Source: Mesorhizobium opportunistum WSM2075
GTDB taxonomy: Bacteria; Pseudomonadota; Alphaproteobacteria; Rhizobiales; Rhizobiaceae
Direction: 5' to 3'
DNA length: 64,000 nt
Assembly: GCF_000176035.2 (NCBI RefSeq)
Contig: NC_015675.1
Span: 4,902,001 to 4,966,000, forward strand
In this document: piece after piece, positions 25,683 through 36,321 of the stretch
How the letters are laid out: each line of letters opens with the position of its first letter
Numbering within the stretch: position 1 is the first letter of the stretch
Notes under the pieces: generated by a model
Seen by the model: only the letters and a program-made list of their open reading frames with translations
What the model was told of the DNA's origin: nothing
Database searches by the model: none
Translations under genes and position numbers: made by a program

Positions 25683-28349
25683 CTACACCGCTTCGAGTGC
25701 CGCCCTTACCGCCGCAATCGCATCGCCGGCCTTGGACGCATCCGGGCCTCCGGCTTGGGCCATGTCGGGCCGGCCGCCACCGCCCTGCCCGCCCAACGCG
25801 GCGGAGGCGACGCGGACGAGGTCGACGGCGCTGAAGCGGCCAACGAGGTCGTCGGTGACGGCGACCACGACGCTGGCCTTGTTGTCCTCGCCGGCGCCGA
25901 CGAAGACGACGACGCCGGAGCCGAGCGATGTCTTGCCGGCATCGGCCAGCGGCTTCAGGTCCTTCGGCGACACACCGGAGACCATCTTGCCGAGGAAGCC
26001 GACACCCGCGACCGTTTCGTTTTCAGAGGGCGCGCCGGCCGCGGCACCGCCGCCCAGCGCCAGCTTCTTGCGCGCTTCGGTCAGTTCCTTCTCGAGCTTC
26101 TTGCGCTCTTCGAGCAGCGTCTCGACGCGCGCCGGTACATCGGCCGGCGAAATCTTCAACACGGCTGCCGTCGCCTTCAAACGCCTGTCCTGCTCGTCGA
26201 GATGTTTGCGCGCGGCTTCGCCTGTCAATGCCTCGATGCGGCGCACGCCGGCGGCGACGGCGCTGTCCGACACGACACGCACCAAGCCGATATCGCCGGT
26301 CGCCCGGACATGGGTGCCGCCACAGAGTTCGACCGAATAGGGCCGGTTGGCCTTGGCGCCGTGCACACCGGTGCCCATCGAGACGACGCGCACCTCGTCA
26401 CCGTATTTCTCGCCGAACAGCGCCATGGCGCCCTCGGCTATGGCGTCGTCGACGGATATCAGGCGCGTGGTCACCGGGCCGTTCTGGACGACGATCTCGT
26501 TGGCCATGCGCTCGACCTCTTCGAGGTCCTCCGGTGAAATCGGCTTGTTGTGCGAGATGTCAAAACGCAGGCGTTCGGGCGCGACAAGCGAACCCTTCTG
26601 CGCGACATGGGTGCCCAGCACCTCGCGCAGCGCCTCGTGGATCAGGTGCGTCGCGGAGTGGTTGGCACGCAGCCTGGACCGGCGCGCGTGATCCACCTTG
26701 AGTTCAACGGCGGCGCCTACCTTGACGGTGCCGCTCGCCACCGTGCCGAGATGCACGAACAGCCCGTCGGCCTTTTTCTGCGTGTCGGAGATCTCGATCG
26801 AAAACCCTTCGCCGGAGATGATGCCGGTGTCGCCCATCTGGCCGCCGGACTCGCCATAGAACGGCGTCTGGTTGACGACCACCGCAACGGCGTCGCCCTT
26901 GCCGGCGCTGTCGACGGTCTTGCCGTCCTTGACCAGCGCTTGGACGAGGCCTTCCGCCTGCTCGGTTTCGTAGCCGAGGAACTCGGTAGCGCCGGTCTTT
27001 TCACGCACGGAGAACCAGACTGTCTCGGTCGCGGCCTCGCCGGATCCGGTCCAATGCTTGCGGGCCTCGGCCTTCTGCTGTTCCATCGCATTGGTGAAGC
27101 CGGCAAGGTCGACCGAGATGCTGCGCTGGCGCAGCGCATCCTGCGTCAGGTCGAGCGGGAAGCCGTAGGTGTCGTAGAGCTTGAAGGCTGTCTCGCCGTC
27201 CAGCATGTCGCCGGCGGTAAGCGTTTCCGTCGCCTCCGAGAGCAGGCCGAGGCCGCGCACCAGCGTCTTGCGGAAGCGCGTCTCCTCGAGCTTCAGCGTC
27301 TCGGTGATCAACTGTTCGCCGCGCAGCAGTTCGGGATAGGCCTGGCCCATCTCGCGCACCAGCGCCGGCACCAGCTTCCACATCAGCGGCTCGTTCGCGC
27401 CGAGCAACTGAGCGTGGCGCATGGCGCGGCGCATGATGCGGCGCAACACATAACCGCGGCCTTCGTTCGACGGCAGCACGCCATCGGCGACCAGGAAGGA
27501 GGACGAGCGCAGGTGATCGGCGATGACGCGGTAGGACGCCACGGTTTCCGCATCGGGAGCGCGCCCGAGTGCGGAGGACGCCACGTCGATCAGGTGCCGA
27601 AACAGGTCGGTCTCAAAGACGCTTTCCACCCCCTGCAGGATGGACGCCATACGCTCCAGGCCCATGCCGGTGTCGATCGACGGGCGCGGCAGGTCGATCC
27701 GCTCCTCCTTCGTCACCTGTTCATACTGCATGAACACCAGGTTCCAGAATTCGAGGAAACGGTCGCCATCCTCTTCGGGACTGCCGGGAGGACCACCCCA
27801 GATGTGCTCGCCACGATCGATGAAGATTTCCGAGCACGGGCCGCAAGGACCGGTGTCGCCCATCGCCCAGAAATTGTCCGAGGTCGGGATGCGGATGATG
27901 CGGTCGTCCGAAAAACCGGCGATCTTCTTCCAGAAGCCGGCGGCCTCATCGTCGGTGTGATAGACGGTGACCAGCAGCTTGTCCTTCTTCAGCCCGAACT
28001 CCTTGGTGATCAGGTTCCAGGCAAGTTCGATGGCGCGTTCCTTGAAGTAATCGCCGAACGAGAAATTACCGAGCATCTCGAAGAAGGTCAGGTGGCGCGC
28101 GGTATAGCCGACATTGTCGAGGTCGTTGTGCTTGCCGCCGGCGCGAACGCTCTTCTGAGCAGTCGTGGCGCGCGAATAGGGCCGCTTCTCCAGGCCGGTG
28201 AAGACGTTCTTGAACTGCACCATGCCGGCATTGGTGAACATCAATGTCGGGTCGTTGCGCGGCACGAGCGGGCTCGAGGCGACGACCTCGTGGCCCTCCC
28301 TGCGGAAATAGTCGAGGAATGTCGACCGGATTTCGTTCACGCCACTCAT
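25683..28349 (-). CDS. alaS: Alanine-tRNA ligase
   Basis: An 888-residue alanyl-tRNA synthetase with all parts in order. The catalytic domain opens [20 protein letters not shown] and has [19 protein letters not shown]. The editing domain has [17 protein letters not shown] and [14 protein letters not shown] with the zinc ligands. The C-terminal oligomer/C-Ala domain follows a GGGAAAGA linker. ATG at 28349 begins MSGVNEIRS and gives the family length; in-frame codons upstream are not supported. It follows recA on the same strand, beyond the recA terminator. Confidence 0.97.
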   Translation of the reverse strand: MSGVNEIRSTFLDYFRREGHEVVASSPLVPRNDPTLMFTNAGMVQFKNVFTGLEKRPYSRATTAQKSVRAGGKHNDLDNVGYTARHLTFFEMLGNFSFGDYFKERAIELAWNLITKEFGLKKDKLLVTVYHTDDEAAGFWKKIAGFSDDRIIRIPTSDNFWAMGDTGPCGPCSEIFIDRGEHIWGGPPGSPEEDGDRFLEFWNLVFMQYEQVTKEERIDLPRPSIDTGMGLERMASILQGVESVFETDLFRHLIDVASSALGRAPDAETVASYRVIADHLRSSSFLVADGVLPSNEGRGYVLRRIMRRAMRHAQLLGANEPLMWKLVPALVREMGQAYPELLRGEQLITETLKLEETRFRKTLVRGLGLLSEATETLTAGDMLDGETAFKLYDTYGFPLDLTQDALRQRSISVDLAGFTNAMEQQKAEARKHWTGSGEAATETVWFSVREKTGATEFLGYETEQAEGLVQALVKDGKTVDSAGKGDAVAVVVNQTPFYGESGGQMGDTGIISGEGFSIEISDTQKKADGLFVHLGTVASGTVKVGAAVELKVDHARRSRLRANHSATHLIHEALREVLGTHVAQKGSLVAPERLRFDISHNKPISPEDLEEVERMANEIVVQNGPVTTRLISVDDAIAEGAMALFGEKYGDEVRVVSMGTGVHGAKANRPYSVELCGGTHVRATGDIGLVRVVSDSAVAAGVRRIEALTGEAARKHLDEQDRRLKATAAVLKISPADVPARVETLLEERKKLEKELTEARKKLALGGGAAAGAPSENETVAGVGFLGKMVSGVSPKDLKPLADAGKTSLGSGVVVFVGAGEDNKASVVVAVTDDLVGRFSAVDLVRVASAALGGQGGGGRPDMAQAGGPDASKAGDAIAAVRAALEAV

Positions 28350-28499
28350 GACTGCTGCCTTTTTTCGCGAAAACCGCCGGCGACCCGGCGGAAATGGGCT
28401 CTGCTTTTCCAGAGATAGATTGGGCCTTTTAGCGGGCACGCTTCACCCTGTCCAGAAACACGGAATTGGGCCAATCCACCAGCTTGCCGGCAGCCCAAA

Positions 28500-28535
28500 A
28501 ACAAAAACCGCCGGCTCGAAGGCCGGCGGTTTTGG
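28500..28535 (-). terminator. Rho-independent terminator of recA
   Basis: On the minus strand ACCGCCGGC-CTTCGA-GCCGGCGGT is followed by TTTTGTTTTT, about 76 bases past the recA stop. Confidence 0.88.
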
Positions 28536-28610
28536 ACGCGGTACTAAAGAACTCGATTACATAAGCATTGGATCATAGGCAGGAATTATGGCCGAACTCC
28601 GGCCATTGGC

Positions 28611-29711
<1,101 letters not shown>

Positions 29712-29769
29712 GATACATCACCCCTTGGTCGTCAATGAAGGCCGGACAATCCGTAATCCCTACCATTTT

Positions 29770-29784
29770 GTACCTTTTTTGTTC
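29770..29784. promoter_or_regulatory. Candidate LexA/SOS box upstream of recA (proximal)
   Basis: GTACCTTTTTTGTTC matches the alphaproteobacterial SOS pattern GTTC-N7-GTTC at seven of eight fixed positions. It lies about 60 bases before the recA ATG, where a promoter-overlapping operator is expected. Confidence 0.5.
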
Positions 29785-29835
29785 TCGTTTGGCAAGAGGG
29801 ATCAAACATCTGAAAAACAAGTGATATCCGGATTT

Positions 29836-29850
29836 GTTCTTTTTTCGTAC
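29836..29850. promoter_or_regulatory. Candidate LexA/SOS box upstream of recA (distal)
   Basis: GTTCTTTTTTCGTAC matches GTTC-N7-GTTC at seven of eight fixed positions. It lies about 125 bases before the recA ATG and 52 bases from the proximal site. Confidence 0.4.
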
Positions 29851-29991
29851 CAAGGGATCGAACAGCAATGCACCTCAGATTGGGCCAGACAGCTCGATTG
29901 TTTCGGTTCGCCGAATCGCTGCCTTGCGTGCGAAACTCCATCCGCAGCCTAACGCTTGTGCGGCAGGAATAACAAAGGGCATATCGCCGGC

Positions 29992-30936
29992 ATGGTGAAA
30001 TCCGCAAAGATACTGGCCGTGGGCGGCGCCCACATAGACCGGCGTGGCCAGGTGTCCGGCGCCTATGTGCCCGCCGCGTCCAATCCCGGCACGATGCGCG
30101 AGGATGTCGGCGGCGGCGTCTTCAATGCGTTGCGCAGCACAGTGCGGCGCGGCGTGTCGGCCTCCCTGATGTCGATGCGCGGCGGCGATGCGGCGGGCGA
30201 CACCGTTTCGCGCGCCATAGCGGAAGCTGGCATCGCCGATCTCTCGGCGGTGTTCCTCGACCGAACCACGCCGAGCTATACGGCGCTGATCGACCGCGAG
30301 GGCGAACTGATCGTCGGCTTTGCCGACATGGCTCTCTACGACATGGCGTTCCCCAAGCAGATCAGGCGTTCCAAGGTGCGGGAGGTGGTCGCGGCCGCCG
30401 ATGCTATCTTGTGCGACGCCAATTTGCCGTCCTCGGCGCTGGAGCGGCTCGTCGCACTCGCCGCGGGCAAGCCGGTGTACGCGATTGCCATTTCGCCGGC
30501 CAAGGTGGTGCGGCTGATGCCGGTGCTCGGCGCGCTGGCGCTGGTCTTCATGAACCGGAGCGAGGCCATCGCGCTGGCGGGCGTCAACGCAAATGCCGCG
30601 AGTCCGGCTGTCGTCGACGGGCTGCGCTGCAGCGGTCTCAGAAGCGGTGTGGTCACCGCAGGTGGCGGCGCGGTGCTGGGTTTCGACCAAGCAGGCGCCT
30701 TTTCGATCTTGCCGCCTGCCCCGAGAAAAATCGCCGATGTCACCGGAGCCGGCGACGCATTGGCAGGTGCAACGATCGCGGCCTTGCTGCGCGGTCTGCC
30801 TTTTCGCGAGGCCTTGCGCGACGGAGTCGCGGCGGCGACGCTGGCCATCGAAAGCGCCGATGCCGTTCCCGATTTCAGCGAGGCATCCTTCGTGCAAGCC
30901 CTGGCCCTTGTGCCGGATGCGCAGGAAATGGCATGA
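29992..30936 (+). CDS. psuK: PfkB-family carbohydrate kinase, probable pseudouridine kinase
   Basis: A 314-residue ribokinase-like protein. It opens AKILAVGGAHIDRRGQVSG, and the PfkB signature with the catalytic base is IADVTGAGDALAGATIAALL near residue 250. Next to psuG the likely job is phosphorylation of pseudouridine to its 5'-phosphate, the first step of pseudouridine breakdown. ATG at 29992 is taken because upstream in-frame codons precede the family's usual start. The gap to psuG is 73 bases. The family assignment is firm; the substrate comes from context. Confidence 0.85.
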   Translation: MVKSAKILAVGGAHIDRRGQVSGAYVPAASNPGTMREDVGGGVFNALRSTVRRGVSASLMSMRGGDAAGDTVSRAIAEAGIADLSAVFLDRTTPSYTALIDREGELIVGFADMALYDMAFPKQIRRSKVREVVAAADAILCDANLPSSALERLVALAAGKPVYAIAISPAKVVRLMPVLGALALVFMNRSEAIALAGVNANAASPAVVDGLRCSGLRSGVVTAGGGAVLGFDQAGAFSILPPAPRKIADVTGAGDALAGATIAALLRGLPFREALRDGVAAATLAIESADAVPDFSEASFVQALALVPDAQEMA

Positions 30937-31009
30937 GACCGGCAAATTCATGGTCCGCAGCGCCGGCCAGCGTCGAGATAGACGCGGGCGCTCCAGCTTG
31001 GAGATCCAG

Positions 31010-31927
31010 ATGAACCCGGAAACCGCCCACCCCTTCATCGACGTCCATGCGCCGGTGGCGCGGGCCCTCGCCGCCGGCCAGCCGGTGGTGGCGCTGGAAA
31101 GCACCATCATCACCCATGGCATGCCCTACCCCGACAATGGCGCCATGGCGGCGGATGTGGAAAAGATCATCAGCGACGGCGGCGCCGTGCCGGCAACGAT
31201 CGCAGTGGTCGGCGGCCGCATCAAGATCGGCCTCTCGGATGGCGAGCGGGAATCGCTGGCCATGACGGGCGATGCCATGAAGCTGTCGCGTGCCGATCTC
31301 GGCTTTGCCGTCGCGCAAGGGCGCACCGGCGGCACCACGGTCGCCGCCACCATGATCGCGGCGCACATGGTCGGCATAAAAGTATTCGCCACCGGCGGCA
31401 TCGGCGGCGTGCACAAGGGGGCGGAAAAGAGTTTCGATATCTCGGCCGACCTCGACGAACTGGCGCGCACGCCGGTCATCGTCGTCTCGGCCGGCGCCAA
31501 GGCGATCCTCGACATCGAAAAGACGCTGGAGGTGCTGGAGACGCGCGGCGTGCCGGTCGTCGGCGCTGGCTGCGAAACGATGCCGGCCTTCTGGTCGCGG
31601 CAGTCGCCCTTCCGCGCGCCGCTGACCCTGCACAAGCCGGAAGAGATCGCGCATTTCTTCCGGACCAGGGCTGCACTGGGCTTGAGTGGCGGCATGCTGA
31701 TCGCCAATCCAGTGCCGGAAAACCACGAGATCCCGGCTGAGGAGATGGCTGGTTACATCGAGGCGGCGCAAAAGGCGGCAGAGGCGCTCAATGTGACGGG
31801 CAAGGCGGTGACGCCGTTCCTGTTGTCGAAAATCCTCGAACTGACCGGCGGCCGCAGTTTGAAGACCAACATCGCGCTGGTTGAGAACAATGCGCGGCTG
31901 GCGGCGAGGATCGCGAAGGCGCTGTAG
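31010..31927 (+). CDS. psuG: Pseudouridine-5'-phosphate glycosidase
   Basis: A 305-residue enzyme that splits pseudouridine 5'-phosphate to uracil and ribose 5-phosphate. The signature VVALESTIITHGMPYPDN (near residue 27), the lysine block GGRIKIGLSD, and KVFATGGIGGVHKGAEKSFD with FDISADLDELARTPVIVVSA are diagnostic. The length is normal. It forms a two-gene unit with psuK; no pseudouridine transporter gene is seen nearby, so the likely source is internal RNA turnover or an unlinked importer. Confidence 0.95.
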   Translation: MNPETAHPFIDVHAPVARALAAGQPVVALESTIITHGMPYPDNGAMAADVEKIISDGGAVPATIAVVGGRIKIGLSDGERESLAMTGDAMKLSRADLGFAVAQGRTGGTTVAATMIAAHMVGIKVFATGGIGGVHKGAEKSFDISADLDELARTPVIVVSAGAKAILDIEKTLEVLETRGVPVVGAGCETMPAFWSRQSPFRAPLTLHKPEEIAHFFRTRAALGLSGGMLIANPVPENHEIPAEEMAGYIEAAQKAAEALNVTGKAVTPFLLSKILELTGGRSLKTNIALVENNARLAARIAKAL

Positions 31928-31951
31928 GGCGCCGACGTCCGCAAGTTGGCA

Positions 31952-32275
31952 TCACTTCCCAGCTCTTCGCCCCGCCTCATACGCGCGGCGTGCCCACACC
32001 GTCATCTCGTCGGGATCATCGAAAGCGCTGTCAGGAATGCTCCAATAGGGCATGGCGACCAGCTTGCCGTGGCGAGAGCCGGTGTAGGTCCATTGCCTGC
32101 AGCCGGCGGCTTCGAAATCGGGGGCGCTTTGTTCATCCGCCTTCAACAGCAATTCGCCGCGCAGCACGATGGCGACGATGACACCATCGAAGTAGATGCC
32201 CTTGCCGCCGAACAGCTTGCGTATGCTGACCGGGCCGAGGCCTTCGAACAGTTCGGCGATGCGTTCATTGTCCAT
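31952..32275 (-). CDS. TfoX/Sxy N-terminal domain-containing protein
   Basis: A 107-residue protein with only the N-terminal TfoX domain: MDNERIAELFEGLGPVSIRK, then LFGGKGIYFDGVIVAIVLRG and LVAMPYWSIPDSAFDDPDEM. Full-length TfoX/Sxy regulates competence in gammaproteobacteria, but single-domain forms are widespread in rhizobia with no known role. It is convergent with psuG and divergent from the GFA gene. Confidence 0.85.
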   Translation of the reverse strand: MDNERIAELFEGLGPVSIRKLFGGKGIYFDGVIVAIVLRGELLLKADEQSAPDFEAAGCRQWTYTGSRHGKLVAMPYWSIPDSAFDDPDEMTVWARRAYEAGRRAGK

Positions 32276-32367
32276 GCCGCGATCATGTCATCGGCGTCAG
32301 AGCTTGTCATCGCCGCAACCAAAATCATGCTGACAGGTTGAAAGAGGATCGATCGGAGTTTCCCGCC

Positions 32368-32865
32368 ATGCCTGTCCTGCTCAAAGGCTCGTGCCGCTGC
32401 AATGCCGTCCGTTTCGAGGTGGAAAGCCACACGCCGGTGCCGTTCATGCTGTGCTACTGCTCGATTTGCCGCAAGCAGCAGGGCGGTGGCGGTTTCGCCA
32501 TCAATCTCGGCGCCGACTACGAAACGCTGAACATCCGGGGCAAGAGGAGCCTTGGCGTCTACCGCGCCGAGATCGAGGACGACGAGCATCCGCATTGCGA
32601 AATCTCGACCGGCGAGCGCAATTTCTGCAAGAAATGTGGATCAGCACTTTGGCTCTACGACCCGACCTGGCCGGAGCTGGTGCATCCCTTCGCCTCGGCG
32701 ATCGACAGCGACCTGCCGAAACCGCCTGAAAAGGTACACCTGATGCTGAAATACAAGGCGAACTGGGTCGAGCCGGATGTCGGCAAAGGCGACAAGACTT
32801 TTGACGTCTATCCCGAGGAATCGATCGCCGACTGGCACAAGCGGACGGGGATGTGGGTGGAGTGA
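32368..32865 (+). CDS. GFA family protein (CENP-V/GFA domain)
   Basis: A 165-residue zinc-binding protein. The metal cysteines are in GSCRCNAVRFEVE, LCYCSICRKQQGGGG and NFCKKCGSALW, the standard three-block GFA pattern. Proteins of this family were named for glutathione-dependent formaldehyde activation, but that role is disputed and cannot be assumed. ATG 32368 has a GGAG ten bases upstream. It is followed by half of a RIME-like palindrome. Confidence 0.88.
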   Translation: MPVLLKGSCRCNAVRFEVESHTPVPFMLCYCSICRKQQGGGGFAINLGADYETLNIRGKRSLGVYRAEIEDDEHPHCEISTGERNFCKKCGSALWLYDPTWPELVHPFASAIDSDLPKPPEKVHLMLKYKANWVEPDVGKGDKTFDVYPEESIADWHKRTGMWVE

Positions 32866-32868
32866 GTT

Positions 32869-32894
32869 TCTTCTCCCCGTAAACGGGGCGAAGG
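32869..32894. repeat. Partial RIME-like palindrome between GFA and sufA genes
   Basis: TTCTCCCCGTAAACGGGGCGAA, the same hairpin core as in the element at 351-517 but with one arm changed and no second half. It sits between two convergent genes and may act as a two-way terminator. Confidence 0.6.
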
Positions 32895-32898
32895 ACGA

Positions 32899-33279
32899 TC
32901 AAGCCGAAGCGCGTGCTTCGGCCAGCGCCTTCAAATCCGCAGGCTTCAGTTCAACGGATTCGCCGCAACCGCAAGCCGAACTCTGGTTCGGATTGTGGAA
33001 GGTGAAGCCGGTGCGCAGCGTCGTCTGCTCGAAATCCATCTCGGTGCCGAACAGGAACAGGGCCGCCTCAGGCGCCACATAGACATGAGCGCCGTCGCGC
33101 TCGATGTGGTCGTCCTTGGTGTTGGGTTCGGTCACCAGATCGACCGTGTATTCCATACCGGCGCAGCCGCCCTTCTTGATGCCAAGGCGAATGCCATGCG
33201 CGTTCTCACGCGTGGCCACGATCTCGCGCACCCGGTCGGCGGCCTTTTCGGTCATGGTGATGACGGCAAAGCGTCCCAT
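32899..33279 (-). CDS. sufA: A-type iron-sulfur carrier protein SufA
   Basis: A 126-residue HesB/IscA-family carrier. The three cluster cysteines are in KKGGCAGMEYTVDL near residue 39 and in SSACGCGESVEL near the end. It receives clusters from the SufBCD scaffold and passes them to target proteins. It is the last gene of the suf operon, about 100 bases after sufT. An internal ATG (MTEKAADR) could give a slightly shorter protein. Confidence 0.9.
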   Translation of the reverse strand: MGRFAVITMTEKAADRVREIVATRENAHGIRLGIKKGGCAGMEYTVDLVTEPNTKDDHIERDGAHVYVAPEAALFLFGTEMDFEQTTLRTGFTFHNPNQSSACGCGESVELKPADLKALAEARASA

Positions 33280-33379
33280 TCGTTTTCTCCATTCCGTGCA
33301 GGTTCAAGGCCTGCCGAACGATTCCTCACCTAAAATGGTGAAGTTTTACCGCTGGCGCAAGTGCGCCTTCCGCTTGCAC

Positions 33380-33772
33380 TTAATACCAGCCCACCGCCAC
33401 CTGTGCCTCTTCCGACATGCGGTCGGGCGACCAGGGCGGGTCGAAGGTCATGTTGACCTCGACGCCGGAAACGCCTTCGACGGCGCCGACAGCATTTTCG
33501 ACCCAGCCGGGCATTTCGCCGGCCACCGGGCAGCCGGGGGCGGTCAGCGTCATGTCGATCTTGACCGAGCGGTCGTCCTCGATGTCGATCTTGTAGACGA
33601 GGCCGAGCTCGTAAATGTCGGCGGGGATTTCCGGGTCGTAGACCGTCTTCAGCGCCGAAACGATGTCGTCGGTCAACCGCGCCAGTTCGTCGGCGGGAAT
33701 GGCGGACGCCGAAACCACGGCGTTGGCGGCGGTTTCCGCGGTGGTCTCGGCAGTGGGGCTCGCGTCATCCAT
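33380..33772 (-). CDS. sufT: SUF system maturation protein SufT (MIP18/DUF59 family)
   Basis: A protein of about 130 residues. After a low-complexity alanine/threonine start, the DUF59 domain reads ALKTVYDPEIPADIYELGLV and LTAPGCPVAGEMPGWVENAV, with the conserved cysteine in APGCPV. SufT proteins help mature Fe-S proteins. ATG 33772 is favoured because GGGTGA, which contains the sufS stop codon, lies five bases upstream; GTG 33781 and ATG 33775 are also in frame. In the Agrobacterium suf operon this position is called sufX. Confidence 0.88.
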   Translation of the reverse strand: MDDASPTAETTAETAANAVVSASAIPADELARLTDDIVSALKTVYDPEIPADIYELGLVYKIDIEDDRSVKIDMTLTAPGCPVAGEMPGWVENAVGAVEGVSGVEVNMTFDPPWSPDRMSEEAQVAVGWY

Positions 33773-33777
33773 CATCG

Positions 33778-35022
33778 TCACCCGAAGAACTTGCGCGCTT
33801 TTTCAAGCGCTTCAGCCAAAGCGTCGACTTCGGCCCTGGTATTATACATGCCGAACGATGCCCTGCATGTGGAGGTTACGCCAAAGCGTTTCAACAGCGG
33901 CTGGGCGCAATGGGTGCCGGCGCGGACCGCCACGCCTTGCCTATCTATCACCATCGACACGTCATGGGCATGAATACCCTGGAGTTCGAACGATATGATG
34001 GCGCCCTTGCCTGGAGCGTCGCCGAAAATGCGCAGCGAGTTGATGGCGCGCAGCCGTTCATGAGCATAGATCTTGAGGTCTTCCTCATGCGCGGCAATGC
34101 GCTCGCGGCCGATTTTTTCCATATACTCCAGCGCGGCACCGAGCCCGATCGCTTGGACGATCGGCGGCGTGCCGGCCTCGAAGCGGTGCGGCGGCTCATT
34201 GTAGGTGACGATGTCTTCCGTCACCTCCTCGATCATCTCGCCGCCGCCCATGAAGGGGCGCATGCCCTGGAAAATGTCCTTCTTGCCATAGAGCACGCCG
34301 ATGCCCGAGGGCCCATAGACCTTATGGCCGGTGAAGACGAAGAAGTCGCAGTCGAGGTCCTGGACGTCGATGGGCATATGGACAGCGCTCTGGCTGCCAT
34401 CGACGAGCACCGGAATGCCCCGCGCGTGCGCGATGCGCACGATTTCCTTGATCGGGGTCACCGTGCCCAGCGCGTTCGACATCTGGGTGATGGCGACCAG
34501 TTTGGTGCGGTCGGTCAGGCGCTTCTCGAATTCCTCGATGTGGAAGATGCCGAGATCGTCGACCGGCACCCAGACCAGTTTCGCGCCCTGCCGCTCACGA
34601 ATGAAATGCCAGGGCACGATGTTGGAGTGATGCTCCATGATCGACAGCACGATCTCGTCGCCCTCGCCGATGTTGGGCATCCCATAGCCATAGGCGACCG
34701 TGTTGATGGCCGACGTCGTGTTGGAGGTGAAGACGATGTTGTCGGTGCTCGGTGCGTTGAGGAAGCGACGCACCGTTTCCCGCGCCTTTTCATAGGCGTC
34801 GGTGGCCGCATTGGACAGGAAATGCAGGCCGCGATGCACGTTGGCATATTCCTGGGAATAGGCATGCTGGATCGTATCCAGCACCACCTGCGGCTTCTGC
34901 GCCGAGGCGCCATTGTCGAGATAGACCAGCGGCTTGCCATAGACTTCCCGCGACAGGATCGGGAAGTCGCGGCGGATCGCCTCGACGTCGTAGAAATCTC
35001 CAATCTTGCCTGGAGCGTTCAT
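33778..35022 (-). CDS. sufS: Cysteine desulfurase SufS (group II)
   Basis: A 414-residue PLP enzyme that moves sulfur from cysteine to the Suf scaffold. The PLP lysine is in FVFTGHKVYGPSGIGVLYGK near residue 225, and the sulfur-carrying cysteine is in VRAGTHCAQPLLKRF near residue 365, the short-loop arrangement of SufS. The start ATG 35022 has GGGTGA five bases upstream, and that signal includes the sufD stop codon. A GTG at 35031 is in frame. A second desulfurase heads the operon at 40244. Confidence 0.95.
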   Translation of the reverse strand: MNAPGKIGDFYDVEAIRRDFPILSREVYGKPLVYLDNGASAQKPQVVLDTIQHAYSQEYANVHRGLHFLSNAATDAYEKARETVRRFLNAPSTDNIVFTSNTTSAINTVAYGYGMPNIGEGDEIVLSIMEHHSNIVPWHFIRERQGAKLVWVPVDDLGIFHIEEFEKRLTDRTKLVAITQMSNALGTVTPIKEIVRIAHARGIPVLVDGSQSAVHMPIDVQDLDCDFFVFTGHKVYGPSGIGVLYGKKDIFQGMRPFMGGGEMIEEVTEDIVTYNEPPHRFEAGTPPIVQAIGLGAALEYMEKIGRERIAAHEEDLKIYAHERLRAINSLRIFGDAPGKGAIISFELQGIHAHDVSMVIDRQGVAVRAGTHCAQPLLKRFGVTSTCRASFGMYNTRAEVDALAEALEKARKFFG

Positions 35023-35027
35023 CAGGA

Positions 35028-36296
35028 TCACCCGTGTGCCACGAACCAGCTGTCGAGCCGCGCTTCGAGCGCGTCGACGATCGCTTCGTCGTCCAGTTCC
35101 TCGATCACCTCGGCGACGAACGCCTTGACCAGAAGGCCGCGGGCGCTCTTCTCGTCAACACCGCGCGCCATCAGGTAGAAGAGATGGTCGTGGTCGATCT
35201 CGGTGACCGTCGCGCCATGACCGCAGACGACGTCGTCGGCGAAGATTTCGAGCTCGGGCTTGGTCGAGAACTCGCCATCGTCCGACAACAGCAGCGTGTT
35301 GCAGGCCATCTTGGCGTTGGTCTTCTGCGCATACTGATGGACGTTGATGCGGCCCTGGAAGACGCCGCGCGCCTTGCCCGTCACCACGTTGCGGACAATT
35401 TCGGTCGAGGTCGTATGCGGCACGGCATGGTCGAGCACCATGGTCACGTCGGTGTGGGTGTCGCCAGCCAGCAGATTGATGCCGCGCAGCTTGAAATCGG
35501 CGCCTTCGCCGGTTGTCCTGACCACGATCTCCTGGCGCACCAGCCTGCCGCCGGCATTCATGACGAACAGCGTCAGCTTCGCGTCCTTGCCGATATGGGC
35601 CTTGAACTGCGCCAGATGCGTCGCGGTCTCGGGCTGTTCCTGGACGATCAGCCATGTCACGTCGGCGCCCTCGCCGAGCACGAGTTGGCTGACCGAACTG
35701 GTCAACGCCGCACCCTCGCCGGCCTGGCGTTCGACGATGACCGCCTTGGCGCCGGCACCGACACGCACCGGCAGGCGCACATGGGTCTGGCCGCCGGCCT
35801 GCAAATTCTGCAATTCGATCGGCTTTTCCAGTTCGGCACCGTCGGCGATGTCGACAAAATACCCATCGGCGACGAATGCCGTGTTCAGCGCCCCGATGGC
35901 ATCGTCGCTGCCATAGGGATCGAGCCCCGGCGCGATGCTGCCGTCGGTCAGCTTTTCCGACAGACGCTCAACGGTGACGCCGTCCACCGCCGGCATCTTC
36001 GCATCGGACTTGCCGTTCAGGACCGCCAGCACGGCAGAGCCTTCGACGATCGGACCAACGGCCTTGGGGGCGGCAGCCGGATCGAAATCCGGCACCGCGT
36101 TCAGCAGCCGGCGAAGGTCCGTGTAGTGCCAGGATTCGACGCGCCGCGTCGGCAGGCCGTGCTTGATCGCTTCGATGGCGTCGTCGCGCTTCAGCATCAC
36201 CGCGCCATCGCCCGGCAGCAGCGACAGCCGGTCGCCGAAGGCGTCGATCAACGCCGTCTCGGCCGGTGTCCGCTGGGGTTGTGTGTGAATATTCAT
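35028..36296 (-). CDS. sufD: Fe-S cluster assembly protein SufD
   Basis: A 422-residue scaffold subunit that pairs with SufB and SufC. The C-terminal beta-helix core shows GINLLAGDTHTDVTMVLDHA, FQGRINVHQYAQKTNAKMAC and FADDVVCGHGATVTEIDHDH, all typical of SufD. ATG 36296 (MNIHTQPQ) is chosen; ATG 36320, two bases after the sufC stop, would add eight residues (MPEGKVKL). It is tightly packed between sufC and sufS. Confidence 0.94.
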   Translation of the reverse strand: MNIHTQPQRTPAETALIDAFGDRLSLLPGDGAVMLKRDDAIEAIKHGLPTRRVESWHYTDLRRLLNAVPDFDPAAAPKAVGPIVEGSAVLAVLNGKSDAKMPAVDGVTVERLSEKLTDGSIAPGLDPYGSDDAIGALNTAFVADGYFVDIADGAELEKPIELQNLQAGGQTHVRLPVRVGAGAKAVIVERQAGEGAALTSSVSQLVLGEGADVTWLIVQEQPETATHLAQFKAHIGKDAKLTLFVMNAGGRLVRQEIVVRTTGEGADFKLRGINLLAGDTHTDVTMVLDHAVPHTTSTEIVRNVVTGKARGVFQGRINVHQYAQKTNAKMACNTLLLSDDGEFSTKPELEIFADDVVCGHGATVTEIDHDHLFYLMARGVDEKSARGLLVKAFVAEVIEELDDEAIVDALEARLDSWFVAHG

Positions 36297-36321
36297 CAGT
36301 TTGACCTTGCCTTCTGGCATC

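Noticed and set aside
26550..28418. 622-codon open frame antisense to alaS
   Set aside because: It has shadow composition typical of high-GC antisense frames, and the full alaS gene on the other strand explains the openness.
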